A stretch of DNA of 64,000 bases. Origin: Bubalus kerabau (taxonomy: Eukaryota; Chordata; Mammalia; Artiodactyla; Bovidae). The notes below the pieces were generated by a model. It was not told where the DNA came from. It saw only the letters and a list, made by a program, of their open reading frames with translations, and made no database searches. Positions within the stretch are counted from its first letter, which is position 1; every line of letters begins with the position of its first letter. Below, piece by piece: positions 1 through 9,804 of this stretch. The position numbers were made by a program, and so were the translations under genes. Location: NCBI RefSeq assembly GCF_029407905.1, contig NC_073627.1:139389697-139453696 (forward strand), written 5' to 3'.

Positions 1-523
1 AATCATCCAAAGGAGATATATGTTGAGCATATAAGTTGTTGAGAAGAATGATTTCTATTGTACTGAAATTATGATTCAGGCATAGAGCGAGGGGGGGAAA
101 TATCCTAAGGACTTCACATTTTAAGGTCGAGACCTACCAATAGCTAGACCTAACCACTTCCTAATAAGGTTTGCTGACAGGCACCAGGGCAAAAAGAACT
201 TACCATATTAGCCATTATAGTAAGAGGATTAGGGGTGTGGGAGTAGGTTGTCAGCCTTTCGGGGGAGAGCAATATGCCTTGAAAGAGATTATTTCCTTCT
301 TTTTCCATGAGAAGCCAAGGAAGGGAGATCCCAGAAAATTATTTGAGAAGAGTTCCTAAAAGAATGGTAACTTGAATTTTGTTTCTTCTGTAAATACTGA
401 ATTATCCAGCAAGCCTTTCAAACAGTCCTGTGCTACTTAGATGAAAAGGAACTGGAGATAAATGGTGTAGGTAAAAGAGGGAATGCAATGAAGCAACCTA
501 AATGCCTATGTTTCTTTTTTCTT
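1..523. other. Unassigned DNA, no gene seen
   Basis: I recognise no repeat family, exon or RNA gene here. The only open frame is about 60 codons, with no recognisable protein character. Confidence 0.5.
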
Positions 524-711
524 AAGCTGTGTTGGGTCTTAGTTGCAGCATGTTGGCTCTTTGTTGTGACACACAGGCTTTTCTCTAGTTGCAGGGCATG
601 GCCCTAGTTGCCCCACTGCATGTGGGATCTTGTTTCCCCAACCAAGGATGGAACTCTGGTTCCCTGCATTGGAAGGTGGATTCTTAACCACTGGACCAGC
701 AGGGAAGTCCC
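524..711 (-). mobile_element. CHR-type SINE (cetartiodactyl tRNA-Glu SINE), antisense
   Basis: The right edge reads gcagggaagtccc, the reverse complement of the CHR head (gggacttccctg), preceded by the reverse of the tRNA-derived A/B-box region (accactggaccag). The middle (ttagttgcagcatg, gccccactgcatgtgggatc) matches the CHR-2 body. No clear target-site duplication was found. Confidence 0.8.
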
Positions 712-1337
712 AAGCCTACTGTTTCATGTGGAAAAGGCAAAGAGTTTTCTTGGGGCTGAGTGAACACCTAGGAAAGTAGGCTCAACCCCCTTTTGCAGGT
801 ATTTCACTGGATAAGGAGACTCCACCAGCAGAGGCTTGGTAGTGATGGCAGGAGTTAGGGGCTTGTATTAGGGACTGAGCCAGAACTGAAACTCTTACAT
901 TACAGATTTGTGTCATGAAGAGATCTCAGTGGATTCTCTGAAGAACTCTCACATAGGCTCCACAAGGGAGCCAACATTTGTATACAAGCTCTTCTGAAGA
1001 TAGGACAATCAGATTATGTTAAACAGAAAAACTAGGACAACTATTAAAGGAGAAACTGGTGGGTGGGGGAGAAACACTTTCTAAACAAAAGGAAAAATCT
1101 GTGGTGGAGGTAAGATCAAGTAGCTATTTAGCAGGCAAAATCAATAGGAGTCAGAGATAAATATAGGAGAGGAAGACAGAGTATGGTTTTTGTAGCTGCA
1201 TAGACATAATGTCTTTTCTGAGCCAGAGGGCACTGAGGTAAAACAATCTGAAGTAAAACCAAATTATGAATTTGGTTTATTGAAGTATACAAAGCTTTTT
1301 TTTTTCTTTTTAGACTGTAAAACAATTGCATATCCAT
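712..1337. other. Unassigned DNA, no gene seen
   Basis: No recognisable repeat or exon. Small frames on both strands lack any domain or conserved pattern. Confidence 0.45.
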
Positions 1338-1354
1338 TCATATGTCTTTTTAAG

Positions 1355-1674
1355 TTTTTATTTTATATTGGAGTATAGTTGGTTAACAATGTTGTGTCAG
1401 TTTCGGGTACACAGCAAAGTGATTCAGCTATTCTTTTCCAAATTCTTTTCCCATTTAGGTTGTCACATAACATTGAGCAGAGTTCCCTGTGCTGTGCAGT
1501 AGGTCATTGTTGGTTATCCATTTTAAATACAGCAGTGTGTATATGTCCCTCCCAAACTCCTTAACTATCCCTTCTCTCCACCACCCCATTCCTGGGTATA
1601 TGTCTGGAGAAAAACAAGGTCCAAAAGGATACATGCATTCCAATGCTCATTGCAGTACTGTTTACAATATCTAG
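1355..1674 (-). mobile_element. 5'-truncated L1 3' end with 5' inversion (twin priming)
   Basis: From about 1355 to 1592 the sequence is the reverse complement of a cetartiodactyl L1 3' end (ggagtatagttggttaacaa; cagcagtgtgtatatgtccc). From about 1595 to 1674 it switches to sense-strand L1 ORF2 (ccaaaaggatacatgcattc then ctcattgcagtactgtttac). A minus-strand 3' end joined to a plus-strand upstream piece is the usual outcome of twin-primed L1 integration. An imperfect duplication, tcatatgtctttttaa at 1338 against tcatatatttttaa at 1675, probably marks the target site. Confidence 0.75.
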
Positions 1675-1842
1675 TCATATATTTTTAAACAATTTTATTT
1701 ATATAATTAATTCTGTGCTAAACATAGTATGAATGAAATTAAGCACAGCTGGAAACTCAAATAAATAAAGATGTGCTTAAAGCCATCTTCTCTGAAAATT
1801 CAATTCCTTGGGACTTAATAACCTTTTTATGTCACAAATTCA

Positions 1843-1970
1843 TTCTTCTCCTTCTCCTTTTTCTTCCTTCTTCCTCTCCTCCTCCTGCTTCTCTTCCTCC
1901 CCCATCTTCCTCCTCCTCCTCTTCTTCTTCTTCTCTTCCCCTCTCTCTTCCTCTCTCTTCTTCTCTCTCT
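1843..1970 (+). repeat. 128-bp polypyrimidine tract (CT-rich)
   Basis: The plus strand is only C and T here except for one G (about 1887) and one A (about 1904). It consists of TTC, TCC and CT runs. It belongs to the duplicated block; the partner copy has only a short equivalent near 7655-7682. Confidence 0.9.
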
Positions 1971-2118
1971 GAAATATTTTTGAGTACCACTACATGCCTG
2001 ATATTATTTTACATGGTACAAAGACAGTGGCAACAGCATCTGTCTTCAAGGAGTTTATAGTTTTAGAAAAAAAAATTTTAATAGACCAACACAATATACT
2101 GCCGGGAACCGGCATATT

Positions 2119-2164
2119 GCATATTGAGTGAGGATCTGTAATAGCTCAACTGGAATTCTATCAC
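2119..2164 (-). repeat. BovB-derived segment inside the LTR 5' edge
   Basis: The segment gcatattgagtg plus aatagctcaactggaattc matches the antisense BovB sequence found intact near 31965-32030, with about 25 bases missing between the two parts. It lies between two versions of the LTR start (tgccgggaaccggc at 2100 and tgcccggagccagc at 2165). Confidence 0.6.
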
Positions 2165-2935
2165 TGCCCGGAGCCAGCGTGAGGCACTCCGCCCATGACA
2201 AAGGTCATGAGGAAGGAGGCTCGGCATACGCAAAGGCGGGATCGAGCCTCAGGAGTCCCCCTGGAAATTCTCGAGCATCTACCCCCAAAACCAGAGTCTG
2301 CCTACTTTCTGCTTTGTGCTTTCACCTACACCTCTGACTTTACGGGGGGCTGTCTCCCACTACCTCTCTCTGGAAAAAGAGTTAGCTTACAGCTCCAGTT
2401 AATAATTCTTGGATGTGACAGTGTTTCAACCTACAAACTCCTTTGGAAATCCTCTAGCCTGCCTGAATGGGTTTTTCCGGCCACATGTGATTGTTCAGAG
2501 CCTCCCAACTGTGAGAGGCAGGAGATGTTCTAAACTGCCTAAACACAGATTCCTTTGAGTAGTTAAAAGATTGATTAGAAATTGTATTGGTGAAGGGTTT
2601 TTCACTTGTTGGGCCAATGTTTGCTGCTAAGTCTCCATACTCCTTACCTACTGTGTCCTTGGCAGTGTATTGATTGATATAATGGGTGTATAGAAATGTA
2701 AAATGCAGCTTTGTCCAATGCTTTTTGGAAGGCTGGTGCCTGACTTTGGAATAATCACCTTTAGAGAAAAATAAGTTTCTTAAAATGTTAACAGGCCTCC
2801 GGGCCAGAAGATGATGTCAATCACCTGAACTTTTGCATATGATAAGTTTGAAAGCCTGGCTTAGATTAGAACCAGGAACTGCTGTCCTTGCATGACTCCA
2901 CCCCTTCCCCCATTATCCTCTATGCATAACTTAAG

Positions 2936-2961
2936 GTATAAAAACTACTTTGGAAAATAAA
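2936..2961 (+). promoter_or_regulatory. LTR TATA box and polyadenylation signal
   Basis: GTATAAAAACT at 2936-2946 is a good TATA box, and AATAAA at 2956-2961 follows closely. A second A-rich AATAAATAATAAAATA stretch lies at 3323-3339, near the LTR end, and could equally be the functional poly(A) signal. Activity is not shown by the sequence. Confidence 0.5.
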
Positions 2962-3210
2962 GTGCGGGCCTTGTTCACTGAAACTTGGTCTCCCCATGTC
3001 ACTCTCTCTCCCAAATTCCAGCTGAGTCTCCATCTGGAGCGCGAAACCCACCATGCTTGCTAATTATGCCTGGGCTTCTAAGATCCGACCGGGGAGGCCT
3101 CAGTGTCTCCTCTCCTTCGGGAGAACGGAAGGACGCCTGCGGCCTACGTAAGTGGTGCAAACTTCTTGTCTTGAAGTTTTATTGGTCTCCCGCGTAAACC
3201 AAGCTACTCA

Positions 3211-3302
3211 GCCTCTTTTCTCCACTGAATTTTCCTACTGAGCTATCCTTATTTCAGCCGCTTTTCTCCACTGAATTTCCTCACTGAGCTATCCTTATTC
3301 TA
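3211..3302 (+). repeat. 46-bp tandem duplication in the 3' part of the LTR
   Basis: Two consecutive 46-base units (3211-3256 and 3257-3302) share cttttctccactgaattt and ctgagctatccttatt with a few differences. Confidence 0.85.
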
Positions 3303-3570
3303 TTACTCTTTATATCTTTGATGAATAAATAATAAAATAGGTCGCCGACGCCATCCCCGCTTCGAATATCCTGGATCAGCTGGGGCTGGTCCCCGGCAAT
3401 ATACTGTTATAAATGCTTCAAAAGGGGGAAGTAGAGAATTCTGTGGGAGTACATAACAAGGATCCATAATCCAGACTTGAGGGACAGGATCAAGAATTCT
3501 CAGGAAGCAGTGACATCTAAGGTAAAACCAGAAGGATAAGGAAAAGTTAGCCCATCAAATAACAGGCATG

Positions 3571-4499
3571 AAAAGGAAGAGAGATCCAAAGAGAAGAAAC
3601 TAAGAGGAGAGAGAGATGGATGGTGGGGAAAGAGACTTAAAGAGAAGAGGCAAAGAGCGAAGAGAGGAAGAGAAAGACCATGAAATATTCAAGGAGTTGT
3701 AACTAGCTTAATAAGACTAAGAGTAGACTTGGATAATAGTAATAGCAAGCGATAAGGCCACTAAGAAGTTTGAACTTTTTCCTGAGAATCCTTGGAAATA
3801 ATAAAAGTTTTGAATGTAGGGGTTGCTAACAATATGATTAGATTTGCACTTTATTGTTTTTTTAAATTTGCACTTTATAAAAGCAAATTCTAGAGGTGTG
3901 TGTACTAGAGGAAAGGGAGATTGGACACCAAGTGATATGCTGCTGCAAGGGTCCAGGTAAGAGAGAAAGTTGGCTAGTGAAAACAAAGAGAAGTGGATGG
4001 TTTAAGAACAATCTGGAAAATAGAATTGTCTGCACTTGTTCATTCATTAGGTGAATGGGAGAATGACAGAAAAAGATTTTCAAGATAAAAAATACAGAGG
4101 CTCTGACTTTGGAACAGAATCAGTAGTTGAATCAGTTTCTTGGGAAAAGTTTATGATTTTGGACACACTGAATTTTGGATATCAGCTGAATATCCACATA
4201 GAGATGCTTAGTCAGTAGTTGGAATTTAAGAGTCTGAAGCTCAAGAGGAGACTATAGGGCCAGAGATATAAATTTGATCACCATTAGTTAAAATAAGATC
4301 ATTAGGAAGGGGGGAAAGAAATGAGATAGATAAGGACGGTGTGGGGAAATTGTGCATGTTGAGAAGGAAAGCAGGCTAAGTTGAAACCCTGAAAAACAGA
4401 GGCAACTAACAGACAGCCGAGGAGTGGTGCCTGGAAAAGATATTTAGAAAAAGCAAGGAGATAAGAGGAGCTCCAGGATCTGCCTTTGTCTAATAACTA
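3571..4499. other. Unassigned purine-rich DNA, no gene seen
   Basis: Strongly purine-rich (GA runs) from 3560 to 3690, then ordinary AT-rich sequence. It may continue the old L2 copy at its left edge, but I cannot align it securely. Small frames near 3717-4083 on the minus strand look like chance. Confidence 0.4.
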
Positions 4500-5274
4500 G
4501 TGATGTGGAGCATATTTTTATATGCCTCCTGTCCATCTGTATGTCTTTTTTGGAGAAATGTCTATTTAGGTCTTCTGCCCATTTTTTGATTGGATTGTTT
4601 CCTTCTTTTGATATTGAGATGCATGACCTGTTTGTAGATTAAGTCAGAAAGAGAAAAACAAATATCATATATTAACACATATGTAGAATCTAGAAAAATG
4701 GTACAGATGAACCTACTTGCAGGGCAAGAATAGAAATGCAGAAGTAGAGAATGGACACGTGGAGCTGGGGGTGAGGGAGGGAAGCAGAGGGTGGGATGAA
4801 TTGGGAGAGGAGCATTGACATAAATACACTACTATGTGTAAAATAGATATCCAGTGGGAACCTGCTGTATAGCACAGGGAGCTATACAGCTCAGTGCTCT
4901 GTTGTGACCTAGATGAGTAAGAGGGTAGGTAGGTGGGAGGGAGGTCCAAAGGGAGGGGATATATGTACTAATATACATATAGCTGCTTTCTCAGGCAGCA
5001 CTAGTTGTAAAGAATCTGCCCGCAAATGCAGGATACCTAAGATAAACAGGTTCAATCCCTGGGTCAAGAAGATCCCCTGGAGTAGGAAATGGAAACCCAT
5101 TCCATGATTCTTGCCTGGAGAATCCCATGGACAGCGGAGCCTGGTGGGCTACAGTCCATGGGGTCACAAAGAGTAGGACATGACTGAAGCAACTTAGGAT
5201 GGATGAATACATATAACTGATTCACTTCATTGAACAGTGTAAACCGACACAACATTGTAAATATATATGACAAA
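4500..5274 (+). mobile_element. 5'-inverted L1 3' end, interrupted by a Bov-tA
   Basis: Positions 4505-4640 are antisense L1 ORF2 3' sequence (ggagaaatgtctatttaggt, cttctgcccattttttgatt). From about 4644 the sequence is sense L1 3' UTR (ctatgtgtaaaatagatatc, cctgctgtatagcacaggga) and resumes after the SINE with ctgattcacttcattgaac and acaacattgtaaat. Minus then plus is the twin-priming layout for a plus-strand L1. It abuts the next, younger L1 directly. Confidence 0.75.
4986..5206 (+). mobile_element. Bov-tA SINE, sense
   Basis: The head ggcagcactagttgtaaagaatctgcc is tRNA-Glu derived and the body (tgattcttgcctggagaatc, ctacagtccatggggtca) is BovA. It is flanked by atacatatagctg (4973) and atacatataactg (5207), a 13-bp duplication with one difference. 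The insertion split an older L1 3' end. Confidence 0.92.
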
Positions 5275-7168
5275 CCCACAGCAAACATTATCCTCAATGG
5301 TGAAAAATTGAAAGCATTTCCCCTAAAGTCAGGAACAAGAAAAGGGTGCTCACTCTCACCACTACTATTCAACATAGTTTTGGAAGTTTTGGCCACAGAA
5401 ATCAGAGCAGAAAAAGAAATAAAGGGAATCCAAATTGGAAAAGAAGAAGTAAAACTCTCACTGTTTGCAGATGACATGATCCTCTACATAGAAAACCCTA
5501 AAGACTCCACCAGAAAATTACTACAGCTAATCAATGAATATAGTACAGTTGCAGGATATAAAATCAACACACAGAAATCCCTTGCATTCCTATACACTAA
5601 TAATGAGAAAATAGAAAGAGAAATTAAGGAAATAATTCCATTCATCATTGCAATGAAAAGAATAAAATATTTAGGAATATATCTACCTAAAGAAACTAAA
5701 GACCTATATATAGAAAACTATAAAGCACTGGTGAAAAAAATCAAAGAGGACACTAATAGATGGAGAAATATACAATGTTCATGGATCTGAAGAATCAATA
5801 TCGTGAAAATGAGTATACTACCCAAAGCAATGCAATCCCTATCAAGCTACCAATGGTATTTTTCACAGAGCTAGAACAAATAATTTCACAATTTGTATGG
5901 AAAAACAAAAAACCTCAAATAGCCAGAGCAATCTTGAGAAAAAAGAATGGAACTGGAGGAATCAACCTGCCTGACTTCAGGCTCTACTACAAAGCCACAG
6001 TCATCAAGACAGTATGGTACTGGCACAAAGACAGAAATATAGATCAATGGAACAAAATAGAAAGCCCAGAGATAAATCCACACACATATGGACACCTTAT
6101 ATTTGACAAAGAAGGCAAGAATATACAATAGAGAAAAGACAATCTCTTTAACAAATGGTGCTGGGAAAATTGGTCAACCACTTGTAAAAGAATGAAACTA
6201 GAGCACTTTCTAACACTATATATAAACTCAAAATGGATTAAAGATCTAAACGTAAGACCAGAAACTATAAAACTCCTAAAGGAGAACATAGGCAAAACAC
6301 TCCTCGACATAAATCACAGCAGGACCCTCTATGACCCACCTCCCAGAATATTGGAAATAAAAGTAAAAATAAACAAGTGGAACCTAATTAAAATTAAAAG
6401 CTTCTGCACAAAAAAGGAAACTATAAGCAAGGTGAAAAGACAGCCTTAAGAATGGGATAAAACAATAGCAAATGAAGCAACTGACAAAGAACTAATCTCA
6501 AAAGTATACAAGCAACTCCTACAGCTCAATTCAGAAAAATAAACGACCCAATCAAAAAATGGGCCAAAGGACTAAATAGACATTTCTCCAAAGAAGACAT
6601 ACAGATGGCTAACAAACACATGAAAAAATGCTCAACATCACTCATTATCAGAGAAATGCAAATCAAAACCACAATGAGGTACCATTTCACGCCAGTCAGA
6701 ATGGCTGCGATCCAAAAGTCTACAAGCAATAAATGCTGGAGAGGGTGTGGAGAAAAGGGAACCCTCTTACACTGTTGGTGGGAATGCAAACTAGTACAGC
6801 CACTATGGAGAACAGTGTGGAGATTCCTTAAAAAACTGGAAATAGAACTGCCTTATGATCCAGCAATCCCACTGCTGGGCATACACACCAAGGAAACCAG
6901 AATTGAAAGAGACACATGTACCCCAATGTTCATTGCAGCACTGTTTATAATAGCCAGGACATGGAAGCAACCTAGATGTCCATCAGCAGATAAATGGATA
7001 AGAAAGCTGTGGTACATACACACAATGGAGTATTACTCAGCCATTAAAAAGAATACATTTGAATCAGTTCTAATGAGGTGGATGAAACTGGAGCCTATTA
7101 TACAGAGTGAAGTAAGCCAGAAAGAAAAACACCAATACAGTATACTAATGTGCATATATGGAATTTAG
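5275..7168 (+). pseudogene. L1 ORF2 remnant (RT palm to C-terminal Cys motif), broken
   Basis: L1 ORF2 encodes endonuclease and reverse transcriptase used for target-primed retrotransposition. Here only the 3' half remains. The first open part shows the RT active-site FADD motif at 5464-5475. That frame ends at TGA at 5788. The next part is shifted by what looks like a short deletion between two caat repeats near 5827-5833, then meets TAG near 6129. The last open stretch (6605-7168, 187 codons) contains the C-terminal cysteine motif of C-x3-C-x7-H-x4-C form and ends at the expected ORF2 stop. No functional protein can be made from this copy. Confidence 0.9.
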
Positions 7169-7527
7169 AAAGATGGTAACAATAAAACTGTATGCGAGAC
7201 AGCAAAAGAGACACAGATGTATAGAACAGTCTTTTGGACTCTGTGGGAGAGGGAGAGGGTGGGACGATTTGGGGGAATGGCACTGAAACATGTATAATAT
7301 CATATGTGAAATGAATCGCCAGTCCAGGTTCGATACAGGATGCTTGGGGCTGGTGCACTGGGATGACCCAGAGAGATGGTACGGCGAGGGAGGTGGGAGG
7401 GGGGTTCAGGATGGGGAACACGTGTATGCCCGTGGTGGATTCATGTTGATGTGTGGCAGAACCAATACAATATTGTAAAGTAATTAGCCTCCAATTAAAA
7501 TAAATAAATTTTTTTAATTAAAAAAAA
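5275..7527 (+). mobile_element. Bovine-type L1, 5'-truncated, about 2.25 kb
   Basis: The copy begins inside the ORF2 reverse transcriptase domain and runs through the end of ORF2 (7168) and the bovine L1 3' UTR (gcttggggctggtgcactgg at 7341) to an A/T-rich tail ending near 7527. Full bovine L1s are several kb longer, so the 5' UTR, ORF1 and the start of ORF2 are missing. No target duplication was recognised; the left edge joins an older L1 end. Confidence 0.9.
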
Positions 7528-7603
7528 GAGGAAAGAATTGAGTCACAGATGTCAAAGAAAAAGACTGTGGAGAAGGGAGGGAGTGTTAATGATAGCTAAC
7601 ATT

Positions 7604-7975
7604 ATCTTCTCTGAAAATTTAATTACTCAGGACTCAATCTTTTAATATTATCAACTCTCTTCTCCTCTTTCCCTCTCTTCCATAATTTTTTTTGAGTGCC
7701 TATGACACATTTGGCATTGTTCTAAGGGCTACAGAGAGAGTGTCAGTGGTACCTGAGTGGCAGAACTCTTCAAAGAGTGCAAGGCTTCGGAAAGAAAAAA
7801 ATTTAATAGGCATTTACAGTATAGTGCCTTCAGAAGTGGAGACTTCTATGAGAGCACAGAATAAGGACCCATAATTCAGCCTGGGAGGGCAGGATCAAGA
7901 ATACTTACTGGGAGGTAGTAATGTCTAATATAAAGGCTAGGCATACAGAGTTAAGAATGGCAAAGTAACAGGTAT
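7604..7975. repeat. Duplicated block, copy B (partner at 1786-3570), with antisense L2
   Basis: It matches copy A from tatcttctctgaaaattt through a short pyrimidine tract, an L2-like antisense end (ttttgagtgcctatgacac), aaaaaaatttaatagg, and gggcaggatcaagaat to a final aacaggtatcag. It lacks the LTR and the long pyrimidine expansion. Confidence 0.6.
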
Positions 7976-8814
7976 CAGTGACTCTCTCAGTGTTCTGGTT
8001 CTGAATGAAATGCCTTGTGAGATTTCAGATACCTTCTTAAAACCTGATTTTAAAGAAGGATAGGAAACACTGTCAGACCTTCAAAGACATGCATCAAATA
8101 AAGGACCAATGCTGCTACGTTACAAGAAGAATTACCCTAATCTTACAGGACTGCATACTTCATAAATAGTGATGTTTCTACTAACTGACATGTTCTAAGG
8201 AAACATTTTTATTTTCGTCTTTAGCTATGATCTTATCACCATCATTTCAGAGACTCTATTAATCCCCCTTTCTGAACCATCTGTCATTGCTAAATAAAGG
8301 ATTCAAACCTCAAGATCACCTTTCTGGGAAAAAAATCATTCGTGTGTTTCTTGGGAGTATCCATTCAGGAAGCTTAGCTTAAGTGCTTTTCATTTTCTTC
8401 TGTGGTATTGATTGTTCTGCAAGCAGAACAGGAGACTCGGTTTATCTGCTCTCTATCAAGATCAGAGCACAAAGATTAAAATGTTTACCAAGCTTCCAGA
8501 AATAATGCTGATGGCTGGCATTCATCAGGATCACTCTAGAGAATGTATTGACAAAAAAAATGGGGGTATCAACACCTCAATGTAGCTGTGATGTATTTGC
8601 CCACCCTTTAAATATCTCCTGAGTCATCAGGACCTCATGCCACTCTTTGTAGCACTGTATCTATGATGGAAAACTAATAAAGCAAATTAGAAGCTCAGAG
8701 TGGCCTCATGCTCATTATTCACCATGAGGAAATATACAGGAAACTGACTCATAAGTGGCCCTCTAGTCTTACATCTCTGTGATCCATTCATCACAATGTT
8801 ACCAGACTTGTTTT
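7976..8814. other. Unassigned DNA, no gene seen
   Basis: No exon, RNA gene or confident repeat recognised. Confidence 0.45.
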
Positions 8815-8900
8815 TATGAAACACATGTCGATCTGGGCTTACCTTGTTCAGCATCCTTTAATGGCTTCTTTAATTTACGGGATAAAGTCATATCTTCATA
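8815..8900 (+). mobile_element. L2 LINE fragment, sense
   Basis: The stretch cagcatcctttaatggcttc then cgggataaagtc corresponds to the L2 3' region motif in which a short leucine-rich frame reads through aatggct-type sequence and aggataaagtc. Confidence 0.5.
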
Positions 8901-8919
8901 TTGGAGTAATAACAACACA

Positions 8920-9195
8920 ATAAACGGTAACAATAGTAAGTGACACATACCAAGGATTGTTTTAAGCTTGTTAAATATGCTCCATACCTTTTAAAACATT
9001 TTAAAGGACCTATGATATAGGGTCTATTAGTACCCACATTTTAGGAATCATCAGCAATCCCATTCTACAGGCAAGAAAACTGAGGTATGCAGGATTTCAG
9101 TGATATTTTCAAAGAAGGTAAGTCTTAAGTGGTTCAGACAGGATTTGAAGCCTGGAGGTGGCTTAAAATCGAGGGCTCTTAACCACTATGGATAT
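8920..9195 (-). mobile_element. MIR SINE, antisense
   Basis: The order of landmarks fits an antisense MIR: cattttaggaatcatcagc, aggcaagaaaactgaggtatg, caggatttgaagcctgg, then gggctcttaaccactatgg as the reverse of the tRNA-like head. Confidence 0.75.
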
Positions 9196-9322
9196 CCCTA
9201 GCACGGGCACAATCTTGCCAGGATTTTTTCCCATCACTCCACTTTCTGTGTTCCAACTACATCAACACTGTAACATTGCTCTTTTTTTTCTCCTGAAAAT
9301 TAATCATTAAAAAACAACAACA

Positions 9323-9500
9323 AGGGACCTCCCTGGCAGTCCAGTGGTTAAGACATTGCCTTCTAATGCAAGGGGTACAGGTTTGATCCCTAGTCAGGAA
9401 GCTAAGATCACATGCCTCCAGCCAAAAAACCAAAGCAGAAACAATATTGTAACAAATGCAATAAAGACTTTAAAAATGGTCCACATCCCACCCCACCCCG
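9323..9500 (+). mobile_element. CHR-type SINE, sense
   Basis: Begins gggacctccctggcagtcca and gtggttaagacattgcc (CHR head), then gtttgatccctagtcaggaa. Its tail, caatattgtaacaaatgcaa then taaagactttaaaaatggtc, is shared with the copy at 52562. Confidence 0.85.
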
Positions 9501-9592
9501 TGAAAAAAAAAAAGTTTTAAAAAAATCCAGTAACAATTATCATCCTGCTTTTCCATACCTCTATGCCTTTCATATGCTATCTCTTCTTAGTG

Positions 9593-9804
9593 AAGTGAAG
9601 TGAATCCATTCAGTCGTGTCCAACACTTTCCGATCCCATGGACAGTAGCCTCCTAGGCTCTGCCGTCCATGGGATTTTCCAGGCAAGAATACTGGAGTGG
9701 GCTGCCATTTCCTTCAACAGGGGATCTTCCCAACCCAGGGATCCAACCCGGGTCTCCTGCATTGCAGACAGACGCTCTTACTGTCTGAACCACCAGGGAA
9801 GCCC
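9593..9804 (-). mobile_element. Bov-tA SINE, antisense
   Basis: Landmarks in reverse: cattcagtcgtgtccaacac, ggcaagaatactggagtggg, ggtctcctgcattgcagaca and ccaccagggaagcc. Confidence 0.92.

Larger units (their letters stand above)
2100..3398 (+). mobile_element. Solo LTR of an ERVK-type endogenous retrovirus (BTLTR1-like)
   Basis: The element starts TGCCGGG and ends CCCCGGCA. It is flanked by a perfect 6-bp duplication, atatac, at 2094-2099 and 3399-3404; six bases is typical for ERVK. It contains a TATA-like box (2936) and an AATAAA (2956), giving plus orientation. There is no internal gag-pol-env region, so this is a solo LTR, presumably left by recombination between two LTRs. It is long (1299 bp) and carries an internal BovB-like insert near its 5' edge and a tandem repeat near its 3' end. 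The family name is from memory; the LTR status rests on the edges and target duplication. Confidence 0.85.
1786..3570. repeat. Duplicated block, copy A (partner at 7604-7975)
   Basis: With the LTR at 2100-3398 removed, the rest aligns by eye along its length with 7604-7975. Shared stretches include atcttctctgaaaatt, a pyrimidine tract, a tgagt-type L2 3' end, aaaaaaattttaatag against aaaaaaatttaatagg, and ggacaggatcaagaat against gggcaggatcaagaat. The shared part begins before the L2 sequence and the order is preserved. Confidence 0.6.
1972..3570 (-). mobile_element. L2 LINE fragment, antisense, split by an LTR
   Basis: The sequence aatatttttgagtaccactacatgcctg and what follows resemble the reverse complement of the L2 3' end (short-interval matches such as gagtgcctactatgtgcc). 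The part after the LTR (gggacaggatcaagaattc, caggaagcagtgacatctaa) matches upstream L2 sequence. Divergence is high, as expected for L2. Confidence 0.55.

Noticed and set aside
1773..2060. Open frame with a poly-Ser/Pro/Leu segment
   Set aside because: Produced by translating the polypyrimidine tract.
2128..2533. Overlapping open frames in the 5' half of the ERVK-type LTR
   Set aside because: No known LTR-encoded protein resemblance; solo LTR sequence, frames are short and mutually overlapping.
4986..5206. tRNA-like heads of Bov-tA and CHR SINEs as possible tRNA genes
   Set aside because: They are SINE heads with decayed cloverleafs attached to SINE bodies and flanked by target duplications.
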